This document shows, in pieces, positions 35,933-45,164 of a stretch of 64,000 nt of DNA. Under the pieces are notes generated by a model, which worked only from the letters and a program-made list of their open reading frames with translations, ran no database searches and was not told where the DNA came from. Source of the stretch: Aquimarina litoralis (lineage in GTDB: Bacteria; Bacteroidota; Bacteroidia; Flavobacteriales; Flavobacteriaceae); assembly GCF_019295435.1 (NCBI RefSeq), contig NZ_WEKL01000010.1, forward strand, positions 62,001 to 126,000. Direction: 5' to 3'. The first letter of the stretch is position 1, and every line of letters begins with the position of its first letter. The translations under genes and the position numbers were made by a program.

Positions 35933-38900
35933 TTATTTTCCTATGTTAATGTGTATGTACGTTCTGATCTCCCATTCGTTACCGTCGTCAAATCCAACTG
36001 GACTTAATATAGGTTCTGGAGGGAATGTATTTGGTGGTACTGCTGTGGGCGAATATCGAGGAGAAAACTCATTTAAAGAACGCCAAGTACCGCGAAGCCC
36101 AATTCTGGTGCTTGGTAGGATAAACCAATCTGGTTTGCCAATAGATGTTGATATATCCAACATTAATTGTACTGGATATGTTAAGTTAAAATCTCGATGA
36201 TAATCATAAGGTCCCCAATCATCTATTTGAAAGGTATGTTGAAACATCCACTTTTTATAAATCACACGTATATCTCCACCGATTCTATCGATTTCTCTAG
36301 CATCACTACCATTTGCCTGACCATTACCAGCATATACATTTGCAACCATCCCTAAATCAGGATTTATTTTAGATACGATTCGTGAACGTGCTTCCCATAA
36401 ATCTCTAGCTGGTACAGAACCAGGAAACGCAAATATGGTACGATCTGCTAAGAATCCGATGTGTGCATCCATTGTTGTAGGAAGATGCCAATAGGTAAAT
36501 CCTAAATTAAAAGCCAATTTAGCATCTTCCTTTCTGTCATTATCCCATTGATAAAACCAAGATCCAGGAGTAGGATCATAAGTAAATAATATCTCTCCTG
36601 CAGTTGTTTTTCTGTTTGCTCGCACTACAAATGGATCTACAAGAATGTTTCTTAATCTTGCGGTTCCACCTGCATCATTTGGTATCGCATCGACTAAGGG
36701 CTCTTGCCATAGAAAATTCGGTGCTATCTGCCAATTCCCAACGGTGTATGTAAAACCGGTTAGAAAACTATTTTGGTTTCCACTTCCGTTGTCTCTCAGT
36801 TTCCAACCAGCAAAAGATTGAGTTTGATCTGCTCCTCCATTTGCTACCAATCCAGTGGTAGCACCTTGGGCATACCAATTGAATTTTCCTTTAGAATATG
36901 TTATTTTTGCTTTAGCTCCCCAATTGTCTTTGCTATTTATCTTATCTTCATATACTACTCCATCTCTTATATCTTGATAGCTAATATCGTTTAACGGACT
37001 ACCTGCCCATATACCTCCGAGTGCAAAACCAAATGCGCCAAGATCTCTTTCTACTACCAACGTAGCTCTTTCGGTTGGCCAAGGTGGAATTACACCACTT
37101 CTTACCTGATTTGCATCCAATACACGGCTTCCACTTTCGTCCAATGCTATATCCGTCTCGAAATCTCTATGGTAAATACCAGTGATATCGAATTTTTTTA
37201 TGTTGGTTCGATATTTCAATAACGCAGTAGGATTAGCGCCCCACCATACTTGTGGACCAAATGCGGCTTTTAAACCATCTAAACTTCCTTTACCATTTAT
37301 TTCCATTCCCAAAATTTCACCATTATAGATATCTAGGTTTGGGCCATAGTTAGCTTCTGGGTACAATCCAAAAAAATCCCCTTCATAACCCCAATGATAG
37401 TGACCGGTTCTGTAGAATCCTTTGATGTCAGCAATTTTAGTGTTCCATTCATATTCTGCATTATACACCCGTAACCTATTAAAATCAGTTATTTCAACAC
37501 CTAAATCATTTACTCCTTCTACGCCTTCTACACCTTGCACCACCACAGGTCTCCCCACACTTTCATAGAATAATTCATTAATAGGATTTCCAGCTACATT
37601 ACCGAGGATATTAACGTTCACATTGGCACGCATATTAGGAGCGGGTCTACCTTCTACACCTACATAATAGGATTGCATATGATCAAAACCTTGTTGGTTT
37701 GGAAATACATTTGCATTAGGATCTTCATTTTCTGGAGTGGTGATCAGTTTACCACCAGTATTAAACGTAGTGAATTCCGCTCTTAACTGGCTTAATCTTA
37801 TCTTACTGCTACTTTTACCTTCGAGAGCAGCTTTATCTCCTCTTGCTCTTAGCATTGCATCAGTTATCTCAATATTGTTGAAATAATTTCTCATAAAATC
37901 AAGTGACATTCCCGATTCATAAGGATTTAATCGATGTACTTCTTTTAAAGCATAGTAAGCTGCTCTTGGATATAACTCATAAAGACCTCTTTCATTGGTG
38001 GGTCCTTTGGCACAGATACCAAACCACTCTTCATTCATATTATTATCGCCTTCTTTCCCTTGATCACGACTATAACCTCCATTTGCCCAAGAAGCTGCAT
38101 TGTCATGAACACTCAGGTTTTCAGTTTGTTTGTATTTCCACCAACCATCGCTAAATTGAAAGGTAAATCCACCTATAGAGTTCCCACTTTTTCCTAAACC
38201 AGCGGCATTTTCATAGATATCTTTCCAATTTCCAACATCATAATACGCCTGTGAATATTGATCTTCTTGATTATCTCTTGCATTAAATGCATCTGCACCA
38301 AATTCAGAAAAAAGAATAGGAAGGTTTAATTCATTTTTCACTCTTTGAAAAGCATCTCCAAAAGAAATTCCACGATACATATTGGTTCCATAGATATCAA
38401 TATCAGTACATTCTTCTTTGACAATATCTAAAAAGCCTAAATCACCGTTACAAATAGCTACTGGAGTATTCGGATCTATTTTTTTAACCTCTTTCGTAGC
38501 ATCATTAAATGCTCTGTATAAAAATCGAGCAGCCAATCTTCCAGTATCTCCTTTATCTTCTACCGGTATATCTTCGGTTTCTGCTCCTGACCAAAATAAA
38601 TGATAGTTGTTCTCATTACCGATCATGTATATTAATAAACCAGGAGTACCTTTATATGTCTTTGCCATATCTCTGGCCTCTTGCATTAATACTTTTTTAG
38701 TATCTGCATTTGCATAATCAGTTTGTGGTACCCAAGCTCCATTTATGGTAAGTCCATAGGCTCCAAACGTAATATTAAGCATTGTATAAATGCCGTAATT
38801 CTCATAAATATATTTGATCCATTTAGGTTTCAAATTATACGTTCGAATGGCATTGACTCCCATATTTTTAAGTAAAGACATTTCGCCATCTATAGCAGCT

Positions 38901-39118
38901 CTAATGATATCATCAGATTTTGCCCAAATTCCGGGATCTGTTATGGTAGAGCCAATTGGAACATAATCCCAATTAACACCATTTACCATGAAATCCTTTC
39001 CATTGACTACTAATTTTATTCCTTGTTCATTGTTTACAACAGATACTTGATTAGCTTGTGAGAAACCAAGTGTTGTTAACAAAAAGAATATGATTAATGC
39101 TAGAAAATTATTTCTCAT
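35933..39118 (-). CDS. Glycosidase (clan A TIM barrel) fused to an outer-membrane beta-barrel
   Basis: 1061 residues from the ATG at 39118; the frame continues 25 codons upstream but the signal peptide (MRNNFLALIIFFLLTTLGFS) starts here. Residues ~23-430 form a GH2/GH72-like catalytic domain: GVNAIRTYNLKPKW, IGNENNYH with Glu169 as likely acid/base, and PILFSEFGADAF with Glu272 as likely nucleophile. From ~430 to the end there are many amphipathic strands (for example NWGAKAKITYSKGKFNWYAQ and WQIAPNFLWQ), as in an outer-membrane barrel; the very end is YIHINIGK rather than a terminal aromatic. It is the first gene of the operon, upstream of binding proteins and GH16. Specificity is unknown; a beta-glucan substrate is inferred from context. 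Confidence 0.75.
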   Translation of the reverse strand: MRNNFLALIIFFLLTTLGFSQANQVSVVNNEQGIKLVVNGKDFMVNGVNWDYVPIGSTITDPGIWAKSDDIIRAAIDGEMSLLKNMGVNAIRTYNLKPKWIKYIYENYGIYTMLNITFGAYGLTINGAWVPQTDYANADTKKVLMQEARDMAKTYKGTPGLLIYMIGNENNYHLFWSGAETEDIPVEDKGDTGRLAARFLYRAFNDATKEVKKIDPNTPVAICNGDLGFLDIVKEECTDIDIYGTNMYRGISFGDAFQRVKNELNLPILFSEFGADAFNARDNQEDQYSQAYYDVGNWKDIYENAAGLGKSGNSIGGFTFQFSDGWWKYKQTENLSVHDNAASWANGGYSRDQGKEGDNNMNEEWFGICAKGPTNERGLYELYPRAAYYALKEVHRLNPYESGMSLDFMRNYFNNIEITDAMLRARGDKAALEGKSSSKIRLSQLRAEFTTFNTGGKLITTPENEDPNANVFPNQQGFDHMQSYYVGVEGRPAPNMRANVNVNILGNVAGNPINELFYESVGRPVVVQGVEGVEGVNDLGVEITDFNRLRVYNAEYEWNTKIADIKGFYRTGHYHWGYEGDFFGLYPEANYGPNLDIYNGEILGMEINGKGSLDGLKAAFGPQVWWGANPTALLKYRTNIKKFDITGIYHRDFETDIALDESGSRVLDANQVRSGVIPPWPTERATLVVERDLGAFGFALGGIWAGSPLNDISYQDIRDGVVYEDKINSKDNWGAKAKITYSKGKFNWYAQGATTGLVANGGADQTQSFAGWKLRDNGSGNQNSFLTGFTYTVGNWQIAPNFLWQEPLVDAIPNDAGGTARLRNILVDPFVVRANRKTTAGEILFTYDPTPGSWFYQWDNDRKEDAKLAFNLGFTYWHLPTTMDAHIGFLADRTIFAFPGSVPARDLWEARSRIVSKINPDLGMVANVYAGNGQANGSDAREIDRIGGDIRVIYKKWMFQHTFQIDDWGPYDYHRDFNLTYPVQLMLDISTSIGKPDWFILPSTRIGLRGTWRSLNEFSPRYSPTAVPPNTFPPEPILSPVGFDDGNEWEIRTYIHINIGK

Positions 39119-39423
39119 TATATCTATTGTTTTTAAAAATGACCGTAAAAATTGTGTAGAAACTTTGCTTTCTGTATTCGCCCCAAGTATCATGTAACAT
39201 GACTTTTAAATATTAAGTTAAGTGATTGTTTGTGATGTATTCCGTCTGTAGACTGGAGTAAACTTATTTTAAAAAAATGCGAAATCATCAAAAAACACCT
39301 CAACAAAAAGCATACAATTCAAATAAATACTTATTTTTTTGAATTATTATCACTTTAAAGCCCGTTAGTCAACGGTTTCAAAGGCACATTAAACAAGCGT
39401 TAAAAAAAAGAACAGCGTATTGC
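39119..39423. other. Intergenic region carrying the presumed operon promoter
   Basis: This region of about 300 bases should hold the promoter of the glucan operon. No exact TAnnTTTG occurs on the minus strand; TAAGTTTA is near-consensus. A short CCGTT/AACGG hairpin lies at 39362-39375, close behind the regulator gene, and may be a weak terminator. Confidence 0.4.
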
Positions 39424-39465
39424 TGTATAGGTAATGTATAGGTAAAAAATCTAGCTGTATAGGTA
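39424..39465. promoter_or_regulatory. Three direct repeats TGTATAGGTA between regulator and operon
   Basis: Copies at 39424-39433, 39435-39444 and 39456-39465, spaced 11 and 21 bases, which is one and two DNA turns. They abut the regulator stop codon and lie about 300 bases upstream of the operon start. Candidate binding site of the HTH regulator. Confidence 0.5.
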
Positions 39466-42303
39466 TTATAATTGTAGGATATAGTTTACAAGATTCTCTT
39501 CGTGCTGTAAATTTAGTTTTTTACGGAGTCTATAACGCTTAATTTCAACACTACGAGCAGATATATTAAACAATGGAGCTATCTCTTTTGATGATAAATT
39601 AAGTCTTAGATATGCACATAACTTTAAATCATTTGGTGTTAAATCTGGATGGTGCTTTTTGAGTTTTTTCAAAAATTTTCTGTCTACATTATTAAAAGCT
39701 TCTTTAAAAAATTCCCAATTATCATTATGATTAAGATTCTCATCAATTATATCTACAACAGGTTTAATTGCTTTTTGGTCAGAAATATGTGTAAGATGAT
39801 TTTTAATTTGAGTCAGTAATTCATTCTTTTTTGCCAAATCTATTGTCGATGCAGCCAATTCTTTACTTTTTCCTTCAAATTCTTTCTCTAGCTGTTCATT
39901 TTTAATTCTGATAATTTCCTTTTCATTTTGAATATTAGTCAATTCTAATTTTCTTTTATTCTTTTCTATCAGCTCATTTTGTTTTCGTTTATAATACTGT
40001 CTATACATTGTATGCATAAAAATGGAAAACAAGATGATTCCTAATATGTAAATTCCTAGCATCAGGTTTGTGATATACCAAGGTTTGGAAATACTAAAGG
40101 AATAACTAGCAGTATTCTCAGAAATTTTATTGCCAATTTTAGAACGTACATTAAAGGTATAATCTCCAAAAGGTAGGTTTTGAAATAAGGTTGAAGATGC
40201 TTCTGACCATTCACTCCAATCATCATATATACCAACTAACTGAAATTGATATCTTGGTTTTAAATATCGATTATATTCTGGTGCATAATAGGATATTTCT
40301 AAGTTGTTTTCTGAGCTCTTAAAATCACCTTGTAACTCTTTATTAAGAAATGTTATCGTTTTATTTTGTTTCTTATTGGGTTGCTGAATAACGTTTTCCA
40401 AATAAACCTTAAAACTTTTCACATTCAATTTATTGATATCTGCTGTAATATAACCATTACTAGTTCCAAAAAAGTATGAACTTCCATCTTTGAGGCTCAT
40501 AGCACTTTCGTAACCAGTAACACAGTTTCTTTCTTCCTTGGTAAATGGTATTTTACTAACTTTTGGAGTTCTGGTTAATGTTCCTTGGGTAATAAAACTG
40601 ATATTAGACTTGGTAAAAACCCATAAGTTATTATTCGATATATCTAAAATTAACTTCCCCGAAGTGTATTCTTCCTCTGTGTATATTTTGCTCAAAACAC
40701 TGTCCTTTACGAACTGCTCTTTTTGACCATTATATTTAAAAATCCCTTCTTTAAAAGCATATAATAACTCTTCATTATACTTTATTAATCCAGAGTTTGA
40801 ACCAATGATTGTAGTATCGTTATGAATATTTTTTACCTCATAAAAACTAGAATCGACTTGTATTCTGAATACTCCTTTATATTCATGATTTACAAAAATA
40901 TCATCTCCAAAAACCTCAAAATACCTAGATGAATTATGAAACCCTTCAATCCTATTTCTTAATTGCCAATCGCTATCTGTCTTTTCTAAAATATATAAAC
41001 CATCATAGTTACCTTGTAACAAAAGGTTTGGCCTATCTTTTAATTTACGAATATTCCAAGTTCCCTGAACATTTGATATTTTTTTTGCCTGATTATTCTG
41101 AATTGTAAATGTACCGTTGTTATGACCACAAAATAATGTTCCTTCAATTTTATGTAAACACCAAACTTGCCCTTCTGTACCCTCTATAAATCGAAAATCC
41201 TCATTTCCGTTTAGTTCTTTATAAAAAAGACCTTGATTAGTTCCTAGATATAAATAATCCTGATAAATAGCTGAGGCATAAACGCTTCCTAAAACACTTC
41301 GATTATTCTTATATATCCTAAATGGAGAATCTACATTGATATAACTTATTCCGTTATCTAGTCCTAACCAAATATTTCTGTCAACATCTTCAAAAACCGA
41401 CAAAACTGTATTATTAGCTAATCCATTATTTTGATCTACTTGGTGCAACAGATCTCCATTACTATCTAAATAAATAAGTCCATCGGCAATAGTTCCAAGA
41501 ACAAAACTATTGTCTTTAGTTTTAATTGCATTATAAATACTTACTTCAGTGAGTAATTTTTCTGTTTTTGTATTCCACTTTATTAATTGGTTATTTTTGA
41601 ACTTATAAAAGCCATCATCTCTTGTTAAAATAAGTAAATCATTTGTGTTCCCTGTTATAGAAACGACCTCCTTATTTTTAACAATATCATTATCAATAAC
41701 ACGAAATCCTTTACCATTTTTTATTTGAAAAATTCCTTCTGTAAGAATCTGGAAATAAATACTATTATCAACTTTATATATTTTCGTAATTGTATGATCT
41801 GAATCTACAGTATTCACTGAAGCATTCACTACATCATAAATATAAATGCGATTTAGTGATTGAAAAACAATCCAATCTTCAATCTTAATAATATTCCAAA
41901 ATTCTTCATCTTCGATTAAGTCTACAGCAAGGTTTTGTGATAACGATGTGTATTTCAGTTCTCCCAAATCATCTTTCTCCCAGAACCCAAATTCCATGTA
42001 GCAACCCGTATAGATTCTATTTCCATCTGCTTTTACAGATCTTAAAATAGATTCGTTAGGAGAAGGATATACCTTCCATATTGCACCATTAAATTCTAAT
42101 AATCCTTTATTATTGGCTACATAGATTCGTTTGTCTGAAGATTGACAAACAGCCCAATTTTGACTCTCACCTTTATAAGTTTTTGGTGAATAATTTTGGA
42201 TAGGAGGTAATTCCTGCGCATTTAAGGACACACAGTAAAGAATAGCTAATAAAAATGATATAATTTTATGATATCCCAATGAATAAAAGAAGTATTTTAT
42301 CAT
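39466..42303 (-). CDS. One-protein sensor/regulator of the glucan locus: periplasmic propeller, Y_Y_Y, membrane helix, LuxR-like HTH
   Basis: 945 residues from the ATG at 42303 (an earlier frame start at 42336 is before the signal peptide). Signal peptide ending near SLNAQ. Long periplasmic beta-propeller sensor (about 25-640; NIWLGLDNGISYI, YLYLGTNQGLFY), Y_Y_Y domain (about 660-725), one membrane helix (about 737-757), coiled coil rich in Lys/Glu (about 760-830), and a C-terminal helix-turn-helix (about 890-945) with SSKEIAPLFNISARSVEIKRYRLRKKL. There is no kinase or receiver, so signal detection and DNA binding are in one protein anchored in the inner membrane. It sits directly upstream of the glucan operon on the same strand and most likely activates it. 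Confidence 0.9.
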   Translation of the reverse strand: MIKYFFYSLGYHKIISFLLAILYCVSLNAQELPPIQNYSPKTYKGESQNWAVCQSSDKRIYVANNKGLLEFNGAIWKVYPSPNESILRSVKADGNRIYTGCYMEFGFWEKDDLGELKYTSLSQNLAVDLIEDEEFWNIIKIEDWIVFQSLNRIYIYDVVNASVNTVDSDHTITKIYKVDNSIYFQILTEGIFQIKNGKGFRVIDNDIVKNKEVVSITGNTNDLLILTRDDGFYKFKNNQLIKWNTKTEKLLTEVSIYNAIKTKDNSFVLGTIADGLIYLDSNGDLLHQVDQNNGLANNTVLSVFEDVDRNIWLGLDNGISYINVDSPFRIYKNNRSVLGSVYASAIYQDYLYLGTNQGLFYKELNGNEDFRFIEGTEGQVWCLHKIEGTLFCGHNNGTFTIQNNQAKKISNVQGTWNIRKLKDRPNLLLQGNYDGLYILEKTDSDWQLRNRIEGFHNSSRYFEVFGDDIFVNHEYKGVFRIQVDSSFYEVKNIHNDTTIIGSNSGLIKYNEELLYAFKEGIFKYNGQKEQFVKDSVLSKIYTEEEYTSGKLILDISNNNLWVFTKSNISFITQGTLTRTPKVSKIPFTKEERNCVTGYESAMSLKDGSSYFFGTSNGYITADINKLNVKSFKVYLENVIQQPNKKQNKTITFLNKELQGDFKSSENNLEISYYAPEYNRYLKPRYQFQLVGIYDDWSEWSEASSTLFQNLPFGDYTFNVRSKIGNKISENTASYSFSISKPWYITNLMLGIYILGIILFSIFMHTMYRQYYKRKQNELIEKNKRKLELTNIQNEKEIIRIKNEQLEKEFEGKSKELAASTIDLAKKNELLTQIKNHLTHISDQKAIKPVVDIIDENLNHNDNWEFFKEAFNNVDRKFLKKLKKHHPDLTPNDLKLCAYLRLNLSSKEIAPLFNISARSVEIKRYRLRKKLNLQHEENLVNYILQL

Positions 42304-42751
42304 TACAATAATACGAATTATTAATTCAAGACTCATAGTATCAGTTTACTATTCCAAAATTCAAATTACCAATCACCACAATTAGATCACTAAAAAATAC
42401 TTCTTACAAAATCTAACTCCAATTATAAAATCTCCTACAATTTAGTCTTTATAAGTACAGTCATTTATATCAAATATGATTAAAAATCCACTCCAAAATA
42501 TATTTATTTTTTCTAAAACCTGAAGAAAAACGACCTCATTTTTAAAAAAATTATTTTTTATTAAAAATAAAAAAAGAGCTTTTACCAGCTAAAAATCTAA
42601 TATCATACAACTGTAAAAAACAAAAATAAATACAACATAAAACATTGAATATCAGATAAAAAATCAAGAAAACAGTTCACCATTAATTGAACAAAAAAAG
42701 GTTTAAATAATTTTTTGCGAAAATCACATTTTAAATATTTTTAAACAATTT

Positions 42752-42765
42752 AGCGAACGTTCGCT
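42752..42765. promoter_or_regulatory. 14-bp perfect palindrome in the aceA control region
   Basis: AGCGAACGTTCGCT is its own reverse complement and GC-rich in AT-rich surroundings. It ends 22 bases before a near-consensus -7 box (TAATATTG, 42788-42795), so it overlaps the -33 position. Likely operator of a TetR- or FadR-like repressor; no loop for a terminator. Confidence 0.5.
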
Positions 42766-42911
42766 TTTTTTATCAAAAACTTTTTTCTAATATTGTCCTG
42801 TAATTAATCTACTAATACACTTAGTAAAGAAAATTACACAGTAGGAATCTGGTTGAAGCCTGTAAGTAGCAATTAGGATTCGGATTATTAATGAATACTA
42901 AAAATTAAAAG

Positions 42912-42998
42912 ATGATGTCAACAGCAAAAACGAAAACCTTGGTCACCAACTGGGCCGTCAACAACACGATTGATTACAATTCAGAAAAAACCAAATAA
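42912..42998 (+). CDS. Possible 28-residue leader peptide upstream of isocitrate lyase
   Basis: Starts with two ATGs (42912, 42915), ends at TAA 42998, 47 bases before the aceA start. It encodes a polar peptide with TKTLVTNWAVNNTIDY. The DNA (GGTCACC, GGGCCGTC) is richer in G and C than its surroundings, as coding DNA often is here. It may be a leader, a small protein or a leftover of an older gene. The remaining gap 42304-42911 holds only AT-rich DNA with the palindrome. Confidence 0.4.
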   Translation: MMSTAKTKTLVTNWAVNNTIDYNSEKTK

Positions 42999-43045
42999 CG
43001 AAACATAAAAAAGTAAACCCTTAAATAAAATTTAAAAACAAAATT

Positions 43046-44656
43046 ATGACTACTTATAATTCAGCACTTGATACAGTACGTACGTTAAAAGCTAAATATG
43101 GAAATACTTGGGCAACTATTAGCCCAGAAAATGCTGCAAGAATTGCAGTACAAAATAGATTTAAAACAGGTTTAGACATTGCTAAATATACTGCATCGAT
43201 TATGCGAAAGGATATGGCTGAGTATGATGCTAATAGTGTTAACTATACACAATCACTTGGTTGCTGGCATGGTTTTGTGGCACAACAAAAAATGATAGCC
43301 GTAAAAAAACATAAGGGTACAACGAATAAAACCTATTTATATCTTTCTGGTTGGATGGTTGCTGCATTGCGTTCTGAGTTAGGACCTTTACCAGATCAGT
43401 CAATGCATGAAAAGACTGCTGTGGCTAACTTAATAGAAGAGATTTACACCTTTTTACGTCAAGCTGATGCTGTAGAATTAAATGATCTTTTCCGTCGTTT
43501 GGATGCAGGTGAAGATGTACAAGATGAAATTGACAATTTTGAAACACATGTAGTGCCAATCATTGCTGATATAGATGCTGGTTTTGGAAATGAAGAAGCA
43601 ACATATCTTTTGGCAAAGAAAATGATAGAAGCCGGAGCATGCGCACTTCAAATTGAAAATCAGGTTTCTGATGCAAAACAATGTGGACATCAAGATGGTA
43701 AAGTAACAGTACCTCATGAAGATTTTATTGCAAAACTAAATGCTCTTAGATACGCTTTCTTAGAATTAGGAGTAGATGATGGTATTATTGTAGCAAGAAC
43801 AGATTCTGAAGGTGCTGGTTTAACACAAAAACTACCAGTTTCTAAAGAAGAAGGTGATTTAGCTTCTCAGTATATGGATTTTGTAGAAGCTGAAGAAGTT
43901 CGCATCGATGAGGTAAATGAGAATGATGTATTATTTAAGCGTGATGGTAAATTAGTAAGACCTGTTAGATTACCTAATGGATTGTATAAATTCAAAGAAG
44001 GATCAAACATCGATAGAGTTGTATTGGATTGTATTACAAGTTTAGAAAACGGTGCTGATTTATTATGGATTGAAACTCCTACACCAAACGTGAAGCAAAT
44101 TGCACACATGGTAAATAGAGTAAAAGAACAAGTACCAAATGCTAAATTAGTATATAACAATTCTCCATCATTTAACTGGACGATCAATTTCCGTCAGCAA
44201 GCGTATGATCTTATGGTGGAAGCTGGCGAGGATACTTCAGCGTATACTCGTTCAGAGCTTATGGATGCTAAATATGATGGAACAGAATTAGCTAACAGAG
44301 CGGATGAAATGATAAGAAATTTCCAGGCAGATGCTTCTAGAGAAGCGGGTGTCTTCCATCACCTAATTACATTGCCAACATATCATACTACTGCATTACA
44401 CATGAATGATTTAGTAGAAGGCTATTTTGGTGATAAGGGAATGTTAGCATACGTAGGATCTGTTCAACGTCAGGAAATAAGAAAAGGAGTTTCTTGTGTT
44501 AAACATCAACGAATGGCAGGTTCTGATCTTGGTGATGATCACAAAACATTCTTTGCTGGTGATAAGGCTTTAAAAGCTGGTGGTGCTAAAAACACGAGTA
44601 ATCAGTTTGAAAGCAAAGCAGCTGTCAAAGAACCAGAAATGGCATTAGACAAATAA
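43046..44656 (+). CDS. aceA: Isocitrate lyase
   Basis: Glyoxylate-shunt enzyme that splits isocitrate to succinate and glyoxylate in the cytoplasm. 536 residues, the longer form found in Bacteroidota and some other bacteria. The catalytic loop appears as KQCGHQDGKVTVP, with Cys about residue 213 (commonly KKCGH). Other family segments are YLYLSGWMVAA, PIIADIDAGFGN with the metal-binding Asp, IVARTDSEGA and LVYNNSPSFNWT. There is no malate synthase gene beside it. A perfect palindrome and near-consensus -7 box lie about 260-290 bases upstream. A strong terminator follows. Confidence 0.97.
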   Translation: MTTYNSALDTVRTLKAKYGNTWATISPENAARIAVQNRFKTGLDIAKYTASIMRKDMAEYDANSVNYTQSLGCWHGFVAQQKMIAVKKHKGTTNKTYLYLSGWMVAALRSELGPLPDQSMHEKTAVANLIEEIYTFLRQADAVELNDLFRRLDAGEDVQDEIDNFETHVVPIIADIDAGFGNEEATYLLAKKMIEAGACALQIENQVSDAKQCGHQDGKVTVPHEDFIAKLNALRYAFLELGVDDGIIVARTDSEGAGLTQKLPVSKEEGDLASQYMDFVEAEEVRIDEVNENDVLFKRDGKLVRPVRLPNGLYKFKEGSNIDRVVLDCITSLENGADLLWIETPTPNVKQIAHMVNRVKEQVPNAKLVYNNSPSFNWTINFRQQAYDLMVEAGEDTSAYTRSELMDAKYDGTELANRADEMIRNFQADASREAGVFHHLITLPTYHTTALHMNDLVEGYFGDKGMLAYVGSVQRQEIRKGVSCVKHQRMAGSDLGDDHKTFFAGDKALKAGGAKNTSNQFESKAAVKEPEMALDK

Positions 44657-44674
44657 TTTATTATACATTCAATT

Positions 44675-44706
44675 AAAAAGGCGATCTAATTAAAGATCGC
44701 CTTTTT
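44675..44706 (+). terminator. Intrinsic terminator after aceA
   Basis: 13-bp perfect stem AAAAAGGCGATCT / AGATCGCCTTTTT with a 6-base loop and T-run, 19 bases after the aceA stop. Confidence 0.95.
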
Positions 44707-44735
44707 TCATCTATAAATCTTATACTATTAGAATT

Positions 44736-44843
44736 ATGAATAGAAAAAGGCTGTTTAACAGGGAAGAAACAGGCTTTTTGCAAGCAACAACTAAACAATT
44801 TATGAAAACAACACTACTACCAATTCAGTTAACCATTGTGTAG
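44736..44843 (+). CDS. Doubtful 35-codon ORF after aceA
   Basis: ATG at 44736 to TAG at 44843, downstream of the aceA terminator and overlapping the end of the convergent hibernation-factor gene by 15 bases. Basic N-terminus (NRKRLFNREE). It also spans an imperfect hairpin (GGCTGTTT/AAACAGGC-like). There is no promoter evidence and it may be noise. Confidence 0.15.
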   Translation: MNRKRLFNREETGFLQATTKQFMKTTLLPIQLTIV

Positions 44844-45134
44844 AAGTGATTTACGCTTATTGAGTTGTGTCTTTAGGCTTTTTATAGTCTCATTGAGAGC
44901 ACTTAACAAATCACTATTATGTGAAGAAGCATATAATAAAGGTCCAGGACTACTTAGTCGAATTCCACAGATGTATCCTCTCCCTTTTTCCTTCAGACTA
45001 AGTTCTTCTTTAAAAAACACATAGCTTTTTATTATAAAAGGATACTTTCTAATCAATCTTTTTAATTTCTTAGTCGCCATTGATGACACATATCCATTAC
45101 TTCTTGCGTTATGATATTCAAAAATGATTTCCAT
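44829..45134 (-). CDS. HPF/RaiA-family ribosome-associated protein
   Basis: 101 residues, the size of the short hibernation-promoting factor. The family pattern is recognisable: KLKRLIRKYPFIIKSYVFFKEE, an IRLSSPGPLLYASS strand, and a basic C-terminal helix ALNETIKSLKTQLNKRKS. These proteins bind the 30S subunit and block translation or protect ribosomes in slow growth. It lacks the extra C-terminal dimerisation domain of long HPF. It follows the SPFH lipoprotein gene after 30 bases and is likely co-transcribed, which is an unusual partner. Confidence 0.75.
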   Translation of the reverse strand: MEIIFEYHNARSNGYVSSMATKKLKRLIRKYPFIIKSYVFFKEELSLKEKGRGYICGIRLSSPGPLLYASSHNSDLLSALNETIKSLKTQLNKRKSLLHNG

Positions 45135-45164
45135 ACTTTTTTTGTTTTACATTTTACTTTTTAA

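Noticed and set aside
22355-42303. SusC/SusD pair expected in a glucan locus
   Set aside because: No TonB plug, TonB box, SusC-length barrel or SusD-like lipoprotein was found; the only barrel is the glycosidase fusion.
42752-42772. Palindrome followed by T-run read as a terminator
   Set aside because: The 14-bp palindrome has no loop, so a stable hairpin would lose its central bases; no gene ends just before it on the plus strand.
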